From contig MLAK01000598.1 of assembly GCA_001839685.1 (NCBI GenBank), positions 31,142 to 95,141 of the forward strand: a stretch of DNA of 64,000 nucleotides. The letters are read 5' to 3'. This document shows, one piece after another, positions 40,511 through 49,771 of the stretch (within the stretch, counting starts at the first letter, position 1; each line of letters opens with the position of its first letter). The DNA is from Tritrichomonas foetus. Taxonomy: Eukaryota; Parabasalia; Tritrichomonadida; Tritrichomonadidae. The notes under the pieces are model-generated. The model was not told where the DNA came from and made no database searches. It worked only from the letters and a program-made list of their open reading frames with translations. A program made the translations under genes and the position numbers.

Positions 40511-41209
40511 ATGGGCGCAACAAACTTGATGCTCATGGCTTTTGCTGCTGCAATGGCATATAAAGAACAAATGAATACTCAACTTACATCACATACCTAT
40601 AAAGGAAATGTCGGTACAATAATAGATAGACCGGGATTTGAAGCTTTTGATTCGCATTTATTCTACAAAACTGCCAAAGTTGATATTTCCAAAGGTGGAC
40701 AACTAATAGATATGCTGTATACCATGTCATCTAATGATTTTCCAAGTGATTTTGATGAATTCCAGAAAGAAGATTGGACTAACTTTTTTGCCGACGTGAA
40801 AGAAGAGCAATCATATGAAATTGATACTGCTTCAATGTCAATTAATGTGGCACATTATTCACAAGCGACAGGAAAACTTTCATTCTATACAGTTTTTTTG
40901 ACACCTGATGATAATGGTGAAGTGATTAATTACGAATATTTAAGGGTTCAATGTACATTGACTCTTCCCGGAAGATTTATGATAGGCTCTAGTGCCAAAA
41001 AAGGATGGTTTTCATCATCTAAAAGTCAAACTTTAATGAAAATTGATGCCTCCATTGAATATACAGATGTTGTAGATGCTCTTTCAATTGCTTTAGCTCC
41101 ACTATATCTAGGTTTTATGACTGCAACATCTTCAATTTTAGAAAAATTACAAGCTCTTGGAATCAATGCATTGGCAATTGAACCAAATCCAACATCTGGA
41201 TTTATATAA
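40511..41209 (+). CDS. Orphan protein of 232 residues
   Basis: I do not recognise this protein. The first 16 residues (MGATNLMLMAFAAAMA) are hydrophobic and Ala/Met-rich but lack a charged start, so they may be a weak signal peptide or a helix. The body contains an acidic segment (FPSDFDEFQKEDWTNFFADV, about 77-96), then beta-like stretches (LSFYTVFLTPDD, YLRVQCTLTLPGRFMIG), and a final helical region (VVDALSIALAPLYLGFMTAT). Gly/Ser/Lys in IGSSAKKGWFSSSKSQ might resemble a loop of a lipid- or nucleotide-binding protein, but no motif is diagnostic. The composition and length support a real gene. Perhaps a small lipid-binding or membrane-associated protein; this is a guess from hydrophobicity only. 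Confidence 0.65.
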   Translation: MGATNLMLMAFAAAMAYKEQMNTQLTSHTYKGNVGTIIDRPGFEAFDSHLFYKTAKVDISKGGQLIDMLYTMSSNDFPSDFDEFQKEDWTNFFADVKEEQSYEIDTASMSINVAHYSQATGKLSFYTVFLTPDDNGEVINYEYLRVQCTLTLPGRFMIGSSAKKGWFSSSKSQTLMKIDASIEYTDVVDALSIALAPLYLGFMTATSSILEKLQALGINALAIEPNPTSGFI

Positions 41210-41892
41210 ATAATTAATTATTGATAAACATATATACGTTTTTATAATCGTATTTTTATTTATTGAAGACTCATTTTCCAAATTCTACCAGAATCATTGA
41301 CATTACAAAGAATAGAGTATTGGTAATTGAGTTCATGAATGAAATAACAATATCTAAACCAAGAAATCACACATCAGCATTCAAATTCATTTGTCTTAAC
41401 CATTAGTATTGCGTTGTTCAAGTTATATTGTCACATGCAAAATTGCCAAATTCATCTAATTAAGAGTGATAGATGTTTATTATAATGCATTCTTTTTTAT
41501 TCATCCGGGTGTGAACACGTGGAAATCCTCTTCATGTTCCATCCAATTTTATAGAAAGGCATCAATAATGTGAACTTCTCTCCCAATTCAACATTAATAT
41601 TAATAGAATAGACAGTTAAAAAATTTGGAAACTTCAATGAACAGAACATATTTCATCTTCATTCAACGAAGAAAGATTTTGGAACTAATTGGAAACACAG
41701 AAAATGATTGGAAAAAAACTACTTTTATTTCAAATCTACATTCAATCAATCACAAGCGAATTTAATGACTTAAACATTGAGAAAGTAGCAGCATTTATAA
41801 TAATCAACACTTTAAATAAATCAACACTTAAAAAACAAGAATCGAAGATGTGAATATAGTTTAATTATAAAAAATAAAGAAATTCTAACAAT
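41210..41892. other. Intergenic stretch between convergent genes
   Basis: About 680 bp of AT-rich DNA with the 3' ends of an orphan and the mannosyltransferase gene. Nothing else seen. Confidence 0.35.
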
Positions 41893-43413
41893 TTATGGCC
41901 AATTTTTGTTCCAAACAAGGAATCGAAAGTCCGGTGTTGTTAAACCATACACCCACGGGTTCCATTTCACATATCCAATGAATGCCATTGTCACAAACAA
42001 CATAAAACAGAATCCTCTGGCTTTTCCAGGCAATGTCCTTTCAATAAACAAGTTTAAATTGTAAATTCCGAAAAGGAGTGGAATTGCGTAGTGGTAAAGA
42101 AACATATCTCTTGGAATGAGGGCGAATGGTAAGAAGCTGCAGAAGTATCCAATGGCAGCAGCCGATAGCTCACTTTGAAAGTCAAAAGTCAGAAAGATTC
42201 GAATAATGTTTGCAATCACTGAAAAGAAGACCGGCCACCAAAGTAAAACATTTCCCATACAAATTAAATGTTTTCCATCTTTCGTCCAGAAGAGAAGCCA
42301 CTTTCCAGTTGCCAGAGGCCACGAATACCAGGGCGACGCGTAAGGATGACTGTGTCCAACATTCATATTACCTCTATGCATGTATAAAATCAAGGTGATA
42401 ATTCGTTTGAGCATGGAGGGAGCGTTTTGGCGAATCTCCCAATTCGGGTTGTTTTGATCAACAAGACTTTGACGAATGCAAAGAGGCATGTGGGTGGGGT
42501 TCTCAGGTGGATAGGGAAGAACTGTCAAGTGTATCCAGAAACAGGCGATGTGAACAATAGAAATAATGACTGTCAGGAAGAAACATTTTATAACAGAAGC
42601 AATATTTTGCTTGGTGTTTGTGAAAATATTCAAAATGTTTGTGAGGTCAAATTGTCGAATAAAAGCAAGAAGAACAATCCCGCCGGACGTATATTTACAG
42701 GCAGCACAGCATCCAAGACAGAAACCTTCAAAAACAAATGACGGAACATTTTGGTACCTTTCAAATAGGAAAATAGAAAAAATTGCAAGACATGAGAAAA
42801 AGTGCAATATTCCATCACTCAAAATATGGCGGGCTTCAATGATGAGAACTAAATCAAACATTACCATAAATGCTCCAATCGTTGCAGCAAAATGACGAGC
42901 ATTCATGGCTCGAAGTGCCAAATATGATAATGGAACACATAATGCACCAAAAAACGCCGGAGTAAGTCGTAATGCAACGTAGACCATTGATGGATACTTG
43001 TCTTTGGACCCAATTCGCGCAAAGTTATATTCGCCATTATATCCGGCCATTTTGGCAACTCCGGCCATGATAAGTTTCGCGAGTGGCGGATGAATGTCGT
43101 GAAAATATTGACCTTTGATGTACCAATTTGTAAAGTTGCCGAAGTGAACTTCGTCGAAAACAACGGTTTGTGGAAATTGAATCCTGAAAACACGCGACAT
43201 CATTCCGGCAGCCATAAAGAAAATAAGGGCAACAGCATCGGTAGTATCGAGGACAAGCGGAGCTGTTTTCTTTGCTTGGAAGAGATTTCGAAATATATTA
43301 GAAAAATAATTGAAGAAACGGGCAGATGATCGAATGTTTTTGGTAAGTTCGAAAGGCGAGGGGATAAGTTTACCACCACTTGAGCTGTCTTCTACTTTGC
43401 CTGAAGAAGACAT
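41893..43413 (-). CDS. Protein O-mannosyltransferase family (PMT, GT39) without MIR domains
   Basis: The 506-residue polytopic protein matches the PMT family, which moves mannose from dolichyl-phosphate-mannose to Ser/Thr of proteins in the ER. The first lumenal loop has the hallmark FPQTVVFDEVHFG with Asp87-Glu88, followed by YFHDIHPPLAKLI (103-115), where the DE pair and the HPP motif are essential in characterised enzymes. About nine to eleven hydrophobic segments follow, including ARHILSDGILHFF and the SPWYSWPLATGKWLLFW stretch. Fungal and animal PMT/POMT proteins insert about 200 residues of MIR repeats between helices 7 and 8; here the corresponding region (RQSLVDQNNPNWEIRQNAPS) is short, so MIR is absent, as in bacterial relatives. 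The cytosolic N-terminus is Ser-rich. It probably acts with the calreticulin-like chaperone in ER glycoprotein maturation. Confidence 0.92.
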   Translation of the reverse strand: MSSSGKVEDSSSGGKLIPSPFELTKNIRSSARFFNYFSNIFRNLFQAKKTAPLVLDTTDAVALIFFMAAGMMSRVFRIQFPQTVVFDEVHFGNFTNWYIKGQYFHDIHPPLAKLIMAGVAKMAGYNGEYNFARIGSKDKYPSMVYVALRLTPAFFGALCVPLSYLALRAMNARHFAATIGAFMVMFDLVLIIEARHILSDGILHFFSCLAIFSIFLFERYQNVPSFVFEGFCLGCCAACKYTSGGIVLLAFIRQFDLTNILNIFTNTKQNIASVIKCFFLTVIISIVHIACFWIHLTVLPYPPENPTHMPLCIRQSLVDQNNPNWEIRQNAPSMLKRIITLILYMHRGNMNVGHSHPYASPWYSWPLATGKWLLFWTKDGKHLICMGNVLLWWPVFFSVIANIIRIFLTFDFQSELSAAAIGYFCSFLPFALIPRDMFLYHYAIPLLFGIYNLNLFIERTLPGKARGFCFMLFVTMAFIGYVKWNPWVYGLTTPDFRFLVWNKNWP

Positions 43414-43674
43414 GAAAATATTTAGTTTTCGAAATTTCGAGTGATTAACTTTTTAAATAGTTTATTTTCTCTATTTGGTTAGCCTTGATAATGTTAACTA
43501 ACCAATTTATCATCAAAATCCAGTAATAAATATCTTTCACCAACAGCTTATTGCCAAATGAACATTTTGAATGATTATCTTCATGAAAAAGCTACTCAGA
43601 TTTTAGGTTGGAGAAAGAAACTTTTCAATTACAGTAATAATTGTGTCAATCTCATTCTTCATTTTTTTTTTCTG
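43414..43674. promoter_or_regulatory. Upstream region of the PMT gene
   Basis: 261 bp between the PMT start and TIR copy 3. A TTAACTTTTTAAA box lies at 43445-43457, about 35 bp from the ATG, in the orientation away from the gene. The role is inferred only from its recurrence elsewhere. Confidence 0.3.
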
Positions 43675-43682
43675 AAACAATA

Positions 43683-44778
43683 AGATGTATACAAACCAAA
43701 TAGTCTTAACGTACGAAATCACTAAAATGATCCTTATCATCAGTATTACTTAATACCATCAGTCAAAAATCAAAACCCAAATAGCTAAAAGAATGACGAA
43801 AATTTCCCTTATCGCAAACTTCGCAAATGGCCGAATTCAAAAATATTTCGAAAATGATTCTGAAGAAGCTATTGTTTCAGTTTTCGGGTGAACAGCTTTC
43901 AGTCAATTGTTAAATCTATTTTTTATAGTTATGAGCCATATTTATTCATAGTTTTGAAATTTTGCAACAATTAAACCGAAAAAAGAGCGATTTTGGAGGA
44001 AGCCTAAAAAAAAATTGAGAGAAGCTTTTTTTCCAAGAATCACAAAGATTATAATACTGCTTCCCATAATTCTATTTACACTTCTTCTATCGATTTTTAA
44101 TTAAAAATCGCGAAAATTTTGATAGTTTTAACTCAGTGATGGTGAATTAATTCAATTTCCATTTGACAAATATGAATGTATTGAAATCTTTTCTGTCATA
44201 AAATTTTAGTATATGAAGAAAATAGACTGGCAGTCCTCAACAGCACATTCTCAAGCAGGGATACAGATACAACGATTGAAAGACCAAATCAAGAAAAATG
44301 GAATCCAATATGTTTTTTTCCAGACTCGATGCCAAGTGAATTTTCTGATGACTCGCCAATTAGATGGCAAAACATTCGTAATCTTCTCATTGATGCCTAA
44401 ATTTTTTTTATTTATATCAAAATTATTAATATTTTTTTTATACTTCATTTTTGTATTTTGGAAAACATTATAATTTTCGATGGAGGGTCATATGATAATA
44501 AAAAGCACGATTTATGATAAGAAATAATCAAGATATTAATGCTATAAAATCACTTTTTATCTCAATAATTCTCAGAAATTTCTGTGGGGTTTATTTTTTT
44601 CTCACAATTTTTTTTTGGATTTGGTTTTCTCTGTATCTTGATTTTTAAATTATAATATTTATATATTATTAATAGGATTACAATTAAATAATATTTAGAT
44701 GACAATAATATCAACAATTATTCATTTAGATCTCTCAATAGTCTTCTACATCTAGAGCTAGTTAGTTTGTATACATCT
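43683..44778 (+). mobile_element. TIR element, copy 3 (1096 bp)
   Basis: Same length and near-identical sequence to copy 1, with the termini AGATGTATACAAAC and GTTTGTATACATCT and an 8-bp duplication AAACAATA (43675-43682 and 44779-44786). The insertion lies between the divergent PMT and Rab5-like genes, with its right end only 99 bp from the Rab ATG. It has no transposase of its own. The high identity among the copies suggests recent movement driven by an enzyme encoded elsewhere. Confidence 0.94.
44209..44400 (+). pseudogene. Coding relic inside TIR copy 3
   Basis: The 63-codon frame found in copies 1 and 2 is intact here too (ending IRWQNIRNLLIDA, then TAA at 44398-44400) and again lacks a start codon. 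Not recognised. Confidence 0.4.
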
Positions 44779-44877
44779 AAACAATATGTCCATATCCCAC
44801 TCAAAAATCGAGAATCTTTATTTCTATTATATTTTCAAAAAGTGGATACACCAATCAAAAAGTTTAATTCTAAACAA

Positions 44878-45501
44878 ATGGAAGAAAGCGAAATTAAAAT
44901 TGTTCTTCTCGGTAAGTCAGATGTCGGAAAGACGTGCATTGTTGGCTATTTTATCAGAGGTAGATTCATGGAATCAGCATCACCAACACTCGGAGCTTCT
45001 TACGCTGCCAAAACCCTCGACATAGATAATTCGAAAGTTGCCCTTCAAATTTGGGACACAGCCGGTCAGGAACGTTTCAGAGTACTCGCGCCAATGTATT
45101 ATCGCGGATCGCAAGCAGCCATTCTTGTATTCTCTATCACTGATGAAGAAACGTTCCGTGAGATCGATTATTGGTCAAGCAGTTTGAAGGAAAACACTGG
45201 ACCAAACGTTTTGGTTTTCCTTGTTGGCAACAAAAGTGACCTCGAAAACCAACGAAAAGTTTCCGAAGAAGAAGCATTGAAGAAAGCTGAAGAAATTGGC
45301 GCATGCTACTTTGAAACATCTGCATTGACTGGTTCTGGAATCGAAGACCTATTTTTGGTCGTTGCCAAAAAGTGTCTCGAAAAATCTCTGCCTACAGTGA
45401 ATACTGCCACTTCACAGCCTACCTATACGCCACCAAAGCCAGTGCCAATTAATATGGCTACTGCACCTGGTGGAAAAAAGAGGAAGAAAGAATGTTGTTG
45501 A
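44878..45501 (+). CDS. Rab5-like small GTPase
   Basis: The 207-residue protein has all GTPase motifs in near-canonical form: GKSDVGKT (12-19), effector-region Thr in SPTLGASY, WDTAGQERF with the catalytic Gln, NKSD for guanine, and ETSAL for G5. It ends in KKECC, a double-prenylation signal, after a Pro/Thr-rich hypervariable tail. The sequence between switch I and II (ASYAAKTLDIDNSKVALQIW, RVLAPMYYRGSQAAILVFSI) is most like the Rab5/Rab21/Rab22 group, so a role in early endocytic traffic is likely. The open frame extends into the right terminus of TIR copy 3, but these upstream codons are not coherent; MEESEIKIVLLG at 44878 is the natural start. Its promoter must lie within the 91 bp after the element or inside the element. 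Confidence 0.93.
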   Translation: MEESEIKIVLLGKSDVGKTCIVGYFIRGRFMESASPTLGASYAAKTLDIDNSKVALQIWDTAGQERFRVLAPMYYRGSQAAILVFSITDEETFREIDYWSSSLKENTGPNVLVFLVGNKSDLENQRKVSEEEALKKAEEIGACYFETSALTGSGIEDLFLVVAKKCLEKSLPTVNTATSQPTYTPPKPVPINMATAPGGKKRKKECC

Positions 45502-46002
45502 ATCCTATGTTTCATTTGATTATTATTTAATTAAAGTATTAGTATTTTTTTCCTATTTTCGCCTCCTCTGATTTTTATCATTCAACATAATAACGATATT
45601 TTTTTTTCGATTTTATCTTATGAATACCTATTTGAAATGCAATAATTATCAAACAAATCATCACAATATCAAACAAATCATCACAATATCAAACAAATCA
45701 TCACAATATCAAACAAATCATCACAATATCAAACAAATCATCACAATATCAAACAAACCATTACACAATAAATGCTTCAGTCTGACGAATGATCAAACAC
45801 ATGATTGCTCAGAAATGAATGAAATATGTGATAGAAGAATAGAACCCAGTCATATCCGGCCAAGAGATACGGTAAATATGTCACTAAAAATAGGTTTTGC
45901 TCATCTGGAAGTTAAATCAAGATATAGTGTTTGTATGCATTTTAGTTTAGTAGTTATGTATATTGGCAGTTTAATAGTCAATCAAGTTCGGATTTGGTTG
46001 TT
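45502..46002. other. Intergenic stretch between convergent genes
   Basis: About 500 bp containing a 20-bp tandem array (45648-45767). The + ORF 45620-46342 is produced by the array and by the antisense of the calreticulin-like gene. Confidence 0.4.
45648..45767. repeat. Minisatellite of 20-bp units, 6 copies
   Basis: The unit ATCAAACAAATCATCACAAT is repeated six times, five nearly perfect and the last diverged. It lies between two convergent 3' ends. Confidence 0.95.
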
Positions 46003-47277
46003 TCAAAGGTCGACATCGCCCTTTCTTTCAGCTCTCTTTCTTGCGAGTTCCTTCTTTGCTTTCCTCCTCCTGAGCTTCTTCATTTCTGGCGTCTCCTTTT
46101 CCTTCTCGGTTTCGGAGATGCTATCACTTTTTAGTTTTTCACGTTCCTTCATGTCTCTTTCCTTCCTGTTGCGATACTTTTCAAGTTCCTTTTCTTCTGT
46201 TGCCTTATTTGACATTCTGTCGAAGCAGCGTACTTCTTCGTCGCGGATGCTGAAGAATGTTTCTTCGAGGGCCTTTTTAGCGTATTCCTCATCGTCAGTA
46301 ACGAGGAAGTTATCGAAGATTGAACCTGGCGAACTTTGGTAAAATTCTAGTCCGATGAAAGCCAAATCGGGGAACTTGCCGAATGTTGGATCATCAACTG
46401 GCTCGCTGGTTTTGATAGTTTTTGGCATCCAGACACCTTTGTATTTTGGATTAGGAATCATGTTTGGTTTCCACTCACCTTTGTAGTCTGGATTTTTGAT
46501 CATTGGTGGAGCCCATGGGATTGACTCGTCCCACGATGGCGGACGGAAAGAGTCTGGATCGGGGATGAATTCTTCATCAACCCAGTCAGATGGCTTTTTA
46601 TCTTCTGGATCAACAATGTACCTATCGTCTTCCCAGTCGGACGGCTTTTTGTCGGATGCGTCTGGGACCTCCTTGGTCATTGGAACAGAGAAGCGCATGT
46701 CAAGAGGGGCAGCATCGATGATTTCACCATCAACGCGATATTCAATTGTGCCATTCTTCCTGATAACAAGCGTATAGGCATGAGTAAGATGATCCTTGTA
46801 ACAACTGATGCCGCGAATATATGGATAGTATTTTCCGTCTTTTGAGAGAATGATGTGCGTCTTCTTTCGAACAGCACCACAAATATCTGGTCCGAACATT
46901 ATTGAATAGACAGATTCGTTACTGAAATGCTCTGGATCAATGCTTGAATCAAATAATTTGATGTAATAGCCTGAACAATCGACGTATAAATTCAAACGAA
47001 GAGTATATTGAATAATGAGATCTTTTTCGCGGGTATCGAAAGTGTGCGAGAAATTGGAGTAGAGCAAATAGAAGCGACGAGATTCCATTGTTTCCAATCC
47101 GCGCTGTATTTTTTCGTCGCCGTAATAATCGCCGGCAGATACTCGAACTTTTCCGAGCTGGATTCCTTTTTTGACATGATCGGGGCGCTTCCAGCGTGTT
47201 TCCCATCCAGAATCAAAACGTTCTTCGAAGTAGACCGTAGAGGAAGTGAATGCAAGATAAAAAGGGATGAATAACAT
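46003..47277 (-). CDS. Calreticulin/calnexin-family ER chaperone with basic tail
   Basis: The 424-residue protein has an N-terminal signal (MLFIPFYLAFTSS), the lectin domain with VYFEERFDSGWETRWK (15-30), LGKVRVSAGDYYGDEK (41-56), a cysteine pair in VDCSGYYIKLFD (Cys101) and FGPDICG (Cys133), and the P-domain: type 1 repeats DKKPSDWEDD and DKKPSDWVDE followed by type 2 repeats NPDYKGEWKP and NPKYKGVWMP. This is the lectin chaperone that retains monoglucosylated glycoproteins. Differences from typical calreticulin: the C-terminal 70 residues are mixed Lys/Arg/Glu, ending net basic (KKLRRRKAKKELARKRAERK), instead of acidic, and it ends in GDVDL, not KDEL or HDEL. No clear membrane helix is seen, so it is not a typical calnexin. 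Calcium storage by the tail is unlikely. Confidence 0.93.
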   Translation of the reverse strand: MLFIPFYLAFTSSTVYFEERFDSGWETRWKRPDHVKKGIQLGKVRVSAGDYYGDEKIQRGLETMESRRFYLLYSNFSHTFDTREKDLIIQYTLRLNLYVDCSGYYIKLFDSSIDPEHFSNESVYSIMFGPDICGAVRKKTHIILSKDGKYYPYIRGISCYKDHLTHAYTLVIRKNGTIEYRVDGEIIDAAPLDMRFSVPMTKEVPDASDKKPSDWEDDRYIVDPEDKKPSDWVDEEFIPDPDSFRPPSWDESIPWAPPMIKNPDYKGEWKPNMIPNPKYKGVWMPKTIKTSEPVDDPTFGKFPDLAFIGLEFYQSSPGSIFDNFLVTDDEEYAKKALEETFFSIRDEEVRCFDRMSNKATEEKELEKYRNRKERDMKEREKLKSDSISETEKEKETPEMKKLRRRKAKKELARKRAERKGDVDL

Positions 47278-47881
47278 TTCTTTTGATTTTTAATTGATTT
47301 GATCAAATAGCAACTTTTTCAATCTTATCGTTGCAAAAAGTTCAACTTTTGAATTGTTTATTTTTCCTTCATAGGAATTGGTACGGATGAATCTTTTGTA
47401 GAATCGTAAAGCAGACAAACCAGAAAATGTAAAGCTAAGTGTCTGTGGTTTCTTAAAGAAAATCATGTAATTTTGATTTTTCGACCTATGATTTGATAAT
47501 TATTTAAGACTGATGTGATAATATGTAGGAACGACAACATAAACGATTTTTGTTTATTCCTAACCAGTTAATCACAAAATAATCACAATAATACAAAAAT
47601 TTTTTTTTTGATGAATCCATGTCTCTAGAATATCTATCTTTAGAGAATAAAACAGTAAATAAACTCAGAATAATTTCTTTCTATCGTTAATGTGATAAGG
47701 TAATCATATCTTCCAATACCAAAAGTCTGAAGTCAAATTCACCTTTATCAATCAATAATTCACCTTATACAATCAATAATTCACCTTATACAATCAATAA
47801 TTCACCTTATACAATCAATAATTCACCTTTAATAATCAATTCACCATGAAACACCAAATTCCCAGAAAATGACATTTTGGT
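47278..47881. other. Intergenic, divergent region
   Basis: Upstream of the calreticulin-like gene, AACTTTTTC and AAAAAGTTCAACTTTTG boxes lie near 47310-47352. A 21-bp tandem array occurs at 47737-47846. Confidence 0.4.
47737..47846. repeat. Minisatellite of about 21-bp units, 5 copies
   Basis: Units containing AATCAATAATTCACCTTATA are repeated head to tail, with diverged first and last copies. The array ends about 36 bp before an ATG at 47882, so it lies in the likely promoter or leader of that gene. Confidence 0.92.
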
Positions 47882-49396
47882 ATGACAAAAGTTGATTTGA
47901 ATGATTTAACCAAATTATCTATTTTTTGGGATAGATCTAGGACTATCAATATGCCAAATTATCGTTTCCCTAACAAACTTCATTGTTTATCGAGTTTCAT
48001 TTTCGCGATATTATACGATTCACATTTTTACGAATTTTTTTCCGAAAGCATTATCGAAAAAATTGAGAAGCCATTTGATGTGTGGCCACTGATTAATAAA
48101 ATGATCAAAAAATTTAATAATTCTCACGAATCAAAAATGGACGACATTTTTTGGTATTTTCTTGACGATACAATTGGTGGATTGTATGATTTGGTTCAAA
48201 AATTTGAAAGTAATAATCTTTCCAATTTTTTAACTTTGGGGAATTTCCAAAATCTAATTCAATTTCATCTTGTTGATAATTTAGAAGAAAACACATTAAA
48301 AAATGCAATATCTGAAAAAGGTTCGAATTTGACCATTTTAAGCCAACACCCAATTTTTGTTTTGAAGTATCCATTTCATGGATTTGTTCCTATTCAGATT
48401 CCGATTGAATTCATGAATCACACGAAAATTTACTTTTTCTTGCAATCATTAATTGTTTATTATAATGGTGATTATCATACAGTCTTTGTTCGAGGAGGTC
48501 AACTTATTTTATTATCAAATTCCAACGTTTCTAGCATTTCTGTGAATGATTTCACATCATTTGAAATATTGGCAGCTTCGTATTCTATTATAACTTTAGA
48601 TAAAGGCCAAAATAAATCGGTAGGTTATTACCCAATTAAATTCAACCAACAGTCCAGCTTACAATCTTCTTCTCAAACGACCAACGACCTTTTCGTTGAT
48701 TATGTTATCAAAATAACAGAAAAACAATTCAATTCATGGATGAAAGATCGTGATAAAATTACTATTCATGATTTTCTATGTAATTTATTCGAATATCCTG
48801 TTTTTTATATAATGATGATTGAAGACGTTCCATTTGCATCAATTAATCAACAAAAACAAAAAATACTTGAATCACTCAGTAATCGAAATGAATTCAATCT
48901 ATTTAAAATATGGATTTTTTGTGCATCTAAAATTTTGATGAGTAAAACATTTCCTGGTGAATTTGAAATTTTTTCATTTATTTCAAATACACCTTCGAAA
49001 ATTAAATATTGTGCTGAATTTACTTTAATCTATTTAAAGTGTTTACTGTCAGAACCTGATTTCTCACCAAATGAATCATTTTTGAAGAAGTTGTCAAATG
49101 CGATTTTTACTATTTTTGATAAATCTGTTTCTTCAATATTTGAAGGTACTAAATTGATGGATGACTCAATAGAATCTTTTGAACCATCTAAAAATAATTA
49201 TGAAGCAATGATGAAATATTTGAATGTTATTATGATTGATTTTGAAGTACATAGCTGCAAACTACAATTTTATCAAGGATATTTGTCATTTATGAAAAGA
49301 AATAATATTACTGAAGATGATATTAAGAATATTAAAGCAGAATTTAACAGTTCTTTCTTGGATTATAGAAAAACGAAGAGTTTTGATAATTATTAA
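47882..49396 (+). CDS. Unknown 504-residue protein, possibly a diverged ubiquitin-specific protease fold
   Basis: Not securely recognised. Two regions recall C19 ubiquitin proteases: residues 26-50 (NYRFPNKLHCLSSFIFAILY...) place Cys35 in a context like the Cys box (GL.N..NTC..NS.LQ.L), and residues 192-222 (VYYNGDYHTVFVRGGQLILL...) recall the His box (GHYTAYV....W...DD..V). The expected length between the boxes is roughly kept, but the GN before the Cys and the Asp residues after the His are not, so any activity is doubtful. The C-terminal 270 residues are helical and Phe/Ile/Asn-rich without a motif. No signal or membrane segment. The gene is as AT-rich as its surroundings. Many trichomonad proteins of this type are lineage-specific expansions. 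The USP idea is inference. Confidence 0.6.
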   Translation: MTKVDLNDLTKLSIFWDRSRTINMPNYRFPNKLHCLSSFIFAILYDSHFYEFFSESIIEKIEKPFDVWPLINKMIKKFNNSHESKMDDIFWYFLDDTIGGLYDLVQKFESNNLSNFLTLGNFQNLIQFHLVDNLEENTLKNAISEKGSNLTILSQHPIFVLKYPFHGFVPIQIPIEFMNHTKIYFFLQSLIVYYNGDYHTVFVRGGQLILLSNSNVSSISVNDFTSFEILAASYSIITLDKGQNKSVGYYPIKFNQQSSLQSSSQTTNDLFVDYVIKITEKQFNSWMKDRDKITIHDFLCNLFEYPVFYIMMIEDVPFASINQQKQKILESLSNRNEFNLFKIWIFCASKILMSKTFPGEFEIFSFISNTPSKIKYCAEFTLIYLKCLLSEPDFSPNESFLKKLSNAIFTIFDKSVSSIFEGTKLMDDSIESFEPSKNNYEAMMKYLNVIMIDFEVHSCKLQFYQGYLSFMKRNNITEDDIKNIKAEFNSSFLDYRKTKSFDNY

Positions 49397-49771
49397 ATAA
49401 AAAAGCCTTTATTTTCCACTTTTCCATTTATAACATTGAATATGATGTTTTTTCTTTATTCATTATTTGATTCTTCATTCATTATTTAATTCTTCATTCA
49501 TTANTTGATTCTTCATTCATTATTTAATTCTTCATTCATTATTCGATTCTTCATTCATTATTTAATTCTTCATTCATTAATTGATTCTTCATCATTATTT
49601 GATTCTTCATTCATTATTTAATTCTTCATTCATTATTTGATTCTTCATTTCATTGACATAATAAAGACTGCCACATGAATGTTGTGAAATTAAACAAAAT
49701 CAAAAAATGAATATAAAAATTTAATTTATTTATAAACACACACAAAAAAACATGACAAAAAAGTTTCATTT
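49397..49771. other. Intergenic stretch between convergent genes
   Basis: Mostly occupied by the 19-bp tandem array at 49456-49653; nothing else seen. Confidence 0.4.
49456..49653. repeat. Minisatellite of about 19-bp units, roughly 10 copies
   Basis: Units TTCTTCATTCATTATTTGA and TTCTTCATTCATTATTTAA alternate, with one 16-17-bp short unit near 49589 and a single N at 49504. It lies between two convergent genes. Confidence 0.93.

Noticed and set aside
44767..44877. N-terminal extension of the Rab5-like protein starting in the TIR
   Set aside because: The GTPase domain begins directly after the ATG at 44878, and the upstream codons derive from the transposon terminus and promoter.
45648..45767. 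The evenly spaced 20-bp repeats as a CRISPR array
   Set aside because: The units are contiguous without unique spacers, and the genome is eukaryotic.
45620..46342. 240-codon + ORF over the 20-bp repeats
   Set aside because: It combines repeat units with antisense of the calreticulin-like gene; no coherent protein.
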